Shown here: one piece after another, positions 62,641-64,000 of the stretch | Position numbering within the stretch: the stretch's first letter is position 1 | Layout: every line of letters begins with the position of its first letter | Source of the DNA: Lachnospiraceae bacterium | GTDB taxonomy: Bacteria; Bacillota; Clostridia; Lachnospirales; Lachnospiraceae | Length of the DNA: 64,000 nt | Direction: 5' to 3' | Assembly (NCBI GenBank): GCA_015056735.1 | Contig: SVFT01000009.1 | Span: forward strand, 1-64,000 | Position numbers and translations under genes: made by a program | The notes under the pieces: model-generated | Told to the model about the DNA's origin: nothing | The model's database searches: none | What the model saw: only the letters and a program-made list of their open reading frames with translations

Positions 62641-63750
62641 ATGCCCAAGATTTGTTTTGTAGCCCCCAGCCTTGGCAGGGGCGGCGCGGAGCGCGTCGTC
62701 ACCACGCTGGCGGAGCATTTTCATAAAAGTGCATATGATCTTGTGCTGGTCACATCAAGGCGTGTGGAGGACGAGTATGTGCTGTCCTTCCCGCTAAAGA
62801 GGCGGCTCCTCGAAGAGGAGATCGCGGGCACTGCGCAGATCCTGCCGGGCGTGCTTGGCCGCATGGCAAAGCGCGTGAAGGGCTTGAAGCGGATCTTTAA
62901 AGAAGAGCAGCCGGATATCGTTGTCTCTTTCCTTGGGAAAATGAATATCTACACGATGCTCTCAAGAAGCGCCTTAAAGCCGGATGCGAAAATATTCCTT
63001 TCCGTTCGCTCCGATCCCAATCAGGAGTACAGAGGGGCGGTCGACCGCTTTCTTGCAAACAGCCTGTTTCCGAAAGCAACCGGCGTGATCCTGCAGACAG
63101 AGGATGCGCGAGCGTTCTTTAAACCTGCGGTGAAGGCAAAATGCACCGTTCTTCCAAATGTTCTCTCCGAAGAATTCATGGAGCCGATCGCGGAAGGCGA
63201 GCGGCGCAAAGAGATCGTTATGGTGGGGCGCTTGGATGCCAACAAGAACCACGAGATGGTGATCCGCGCATTCGCGAAAGTCCTGCCGGAGCATCCGGAC
63301 TATAAGCTTGTGATCTACGGCGACGGCCTTCCGGATGAGACGAATACACGGCCTGCACTCGAAAAACTTGCGAAAACCTTAAAAATTGATGAAAAAATCG
63401 TATTTATGGGGCGCCAGAGCGGCATCCATGATAAAATAAAGCATTCCGCGATATTCGTGCTCGCATCGGGATATGAAGGCATGCCGAATGCCTTGCTTGA
63501 AGCGATGGCGACGGGCCTTTGCTGCATCTCGACGGACTGCCCGATCGGCGGCCCGAGAAGTGTCATCCATGACCATGAGAATGGAGTTTTAATTCCTGTC
63601 GGAGACGAATCCGCGCTGGAAGCAACGCTTTTGGAAGTGATGGGCGATGAAACTCTGCAGAGACAACTCGGAACGGAAGCGCATAAGCTTGCGGAAGAAT
63701 TATCACCCGAGAGGGTATGTCGCTCCTGGGCTGAGGTTTTATTCAATTAA
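62641..63750 (+). CDS. GT4 family glycosyltransferase
   Basis: The protein has 369 residues from ATG 62641, which has GGGAGGG upstream; the in-frame extension to 62587 runs through the hairpin. CFVAPSLGRGGAERVVTTLAEHF, MVGRLDANKNHEMVIRAF and LASGYEGMPNALLEAMATGLCCISTDCPIGG (E-x7-E) are typical GT4. It is a diverged tandem duplicate of the preceding GT4. Confidence 0.9.
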   Translation: MPKICFVAPSLGRGGAERVVTTLAEHFHKSAYDLVLVTSRRVEDEYVLSFPLKRRLLEEEIAGTAQILPGVLGRMAKRVKGLKRIFKEEQPDIVVSFLGKMNIYTMLSRSALKPDAKIFLSVRSDPNQEYRGAVDRFLANSLFPKATGVILQTEDARAFFKPAVKAKCTVLPNVLSEEFMEPIAEGERRKEIVMVGRLDANKNHEMVIRAFAKVLPEHPDYKLVIYGDGLPDETNTRPALEKLAKTLKIDEKIVFMGRQSGIHDKIKHSAIFVLASGYEGMPNALLEAMATGLCCISTDCPIGGPRSVIHDHENGVLIPVGDESALEATLLEVMGDETLQRQLGTEAHKLAEELSPERVCRSWAEVLFN

Positions 63751-64000
63751 TCGGTTGTTTCTTAAAATATTGGAATTGAAATCTTTTTTAATACCTAAAG
63801 ATCTGTTTAGATTAGACAAGACCGGATATCCTCTTGGATCATTGTGATGCTGTAATAGGCTTTTCGGAAAGAGCAATATTATTCATTTTCTAAGAAGAGC
63901 ATTAATTGAAACTTTAGTTTAATTATTGGGGTAAGTCTTTACTGTAAAAATCAGATAAAAGGATTAACGGAGTTTATGATAGCATTTCAGATCATAAATT
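63751..64000. other. AT-rich tail, possible gene remnant
   Basis: After the last GT4 stop the sequence becomes AT-rich. One frame reads NRLFLKILELKSFLIPKDLFRLDKTG and stops near 63847 with no start codon, so it may be the end of a broken gene. Nothing else could be supported before the window ends. Confidence 0.35.

Noticed and set aside
63647..63847. Plus-strand frame of 66 codons over the end of the last GT4 gene
   Set aside because: Its first half is an out-of-frame shadow of the GT4 gene; only the tail after 63750 could be a gene remnant, and it has no start.
1..64000. CRISPR array, tRNA, rRNA, insertion sequence or integrase
   Set aside because: Looked for regularly spaced repeats, tRNA-like cloverleaf segments and transposase or integrase genes; none was seen. 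The island between the clusters has no visible attachment-site repeats.

Overview
The window looks like chromosomal DNA of a moderately GC-rich Bacillota, most likely a Lachnospiraceae-type clostridium. This rests on strong GGAGG-type ribosome binding sites, clostridial EPS and membrane-protein families, and AbiE and HEPN/MNT modules. The taxon is inference only. No rRNA, tRNA or CRISPR array was seen. Almost everything is surface-glycan biosynthesis, in two long plus-strand clusters separated by an AT-richer accessory island.

Left edge (1-2.5 kb, minus strand): rmlD, a divergent-PAP2 phosphatase and an AraC-family regulator. The regulator is divergent from cluster A. The gap between them holds two 18-bp direct repeats, 21 bp apart, just upstream of an extended -10 promoter.

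Cluster A (2.5-20.6 kb): GDP-fucose synthesis (gmd, fcl, manC), a GT-C-like membrane protein, a polyprenol-phosphate GT2, a WbaP-type initiating transferase, a Wzz-like copolymerase with a kinase-like tail, an EpsG-type polymerase, several GT2/GT4 enzymes, a GT52/sialyltransferase-like enzyme, a PglK-like ABC flippase and a final GT2. A terminator follows.

Island (20.6-28.9 kb): one AbiE toxin-antitoxin pair whose toxin is internally deleted, one intact AbiE pair, a partly duplicated block of small unknown genes, a very AT-rich geranylgeranyl-reductase-like oxidoreductase with a membrane protein (preceded by a promoter whose spacer is a (TA)9 tract), and a HicB-like/HicA pair.

Cluster B (28.9-63.8 kb): a complete pseudaminic-acid pathway (pseB, C, F, I, G, with the PseH-type GNAT fused to a formyltransferase domain) plus a PIG-L deacetylase. 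Then come an O-acyltransferase, WecE aminotransferase, many GT-C/outer-face glycosylation proteins, an O-antigen ligase/polymerase, a WbpM/PglF dehydratase, a PglC-type initiating transferase, a PLP decarboxylase with an ATP-grasp ligase, UDP-GalNAcA synthesis (TviB/WbpO and TviC/WbpP types), a broken HEPN/MNT module, and GT4 enzymes. The last two GT4 genes are tandem paralogues separated by a large GGGGACGGGG hairpin.

Together the genes would make at least two lipid-linked glycans (two different initiating phosphoglycosyl transferases). Likely sugars include fucose, a modified pseudaminic acid, a 4-amino-6-deoxyhexose and GalNAcA. The strongest leads are the fused PseH-formyltransferase with PIG-L, the decarboxylase/ATP-grasp pair, the putative nonulosonate transferase in cluster A, the TA-repeat promoter, and two toxin-antitoxin modules that lost only the toxin core.
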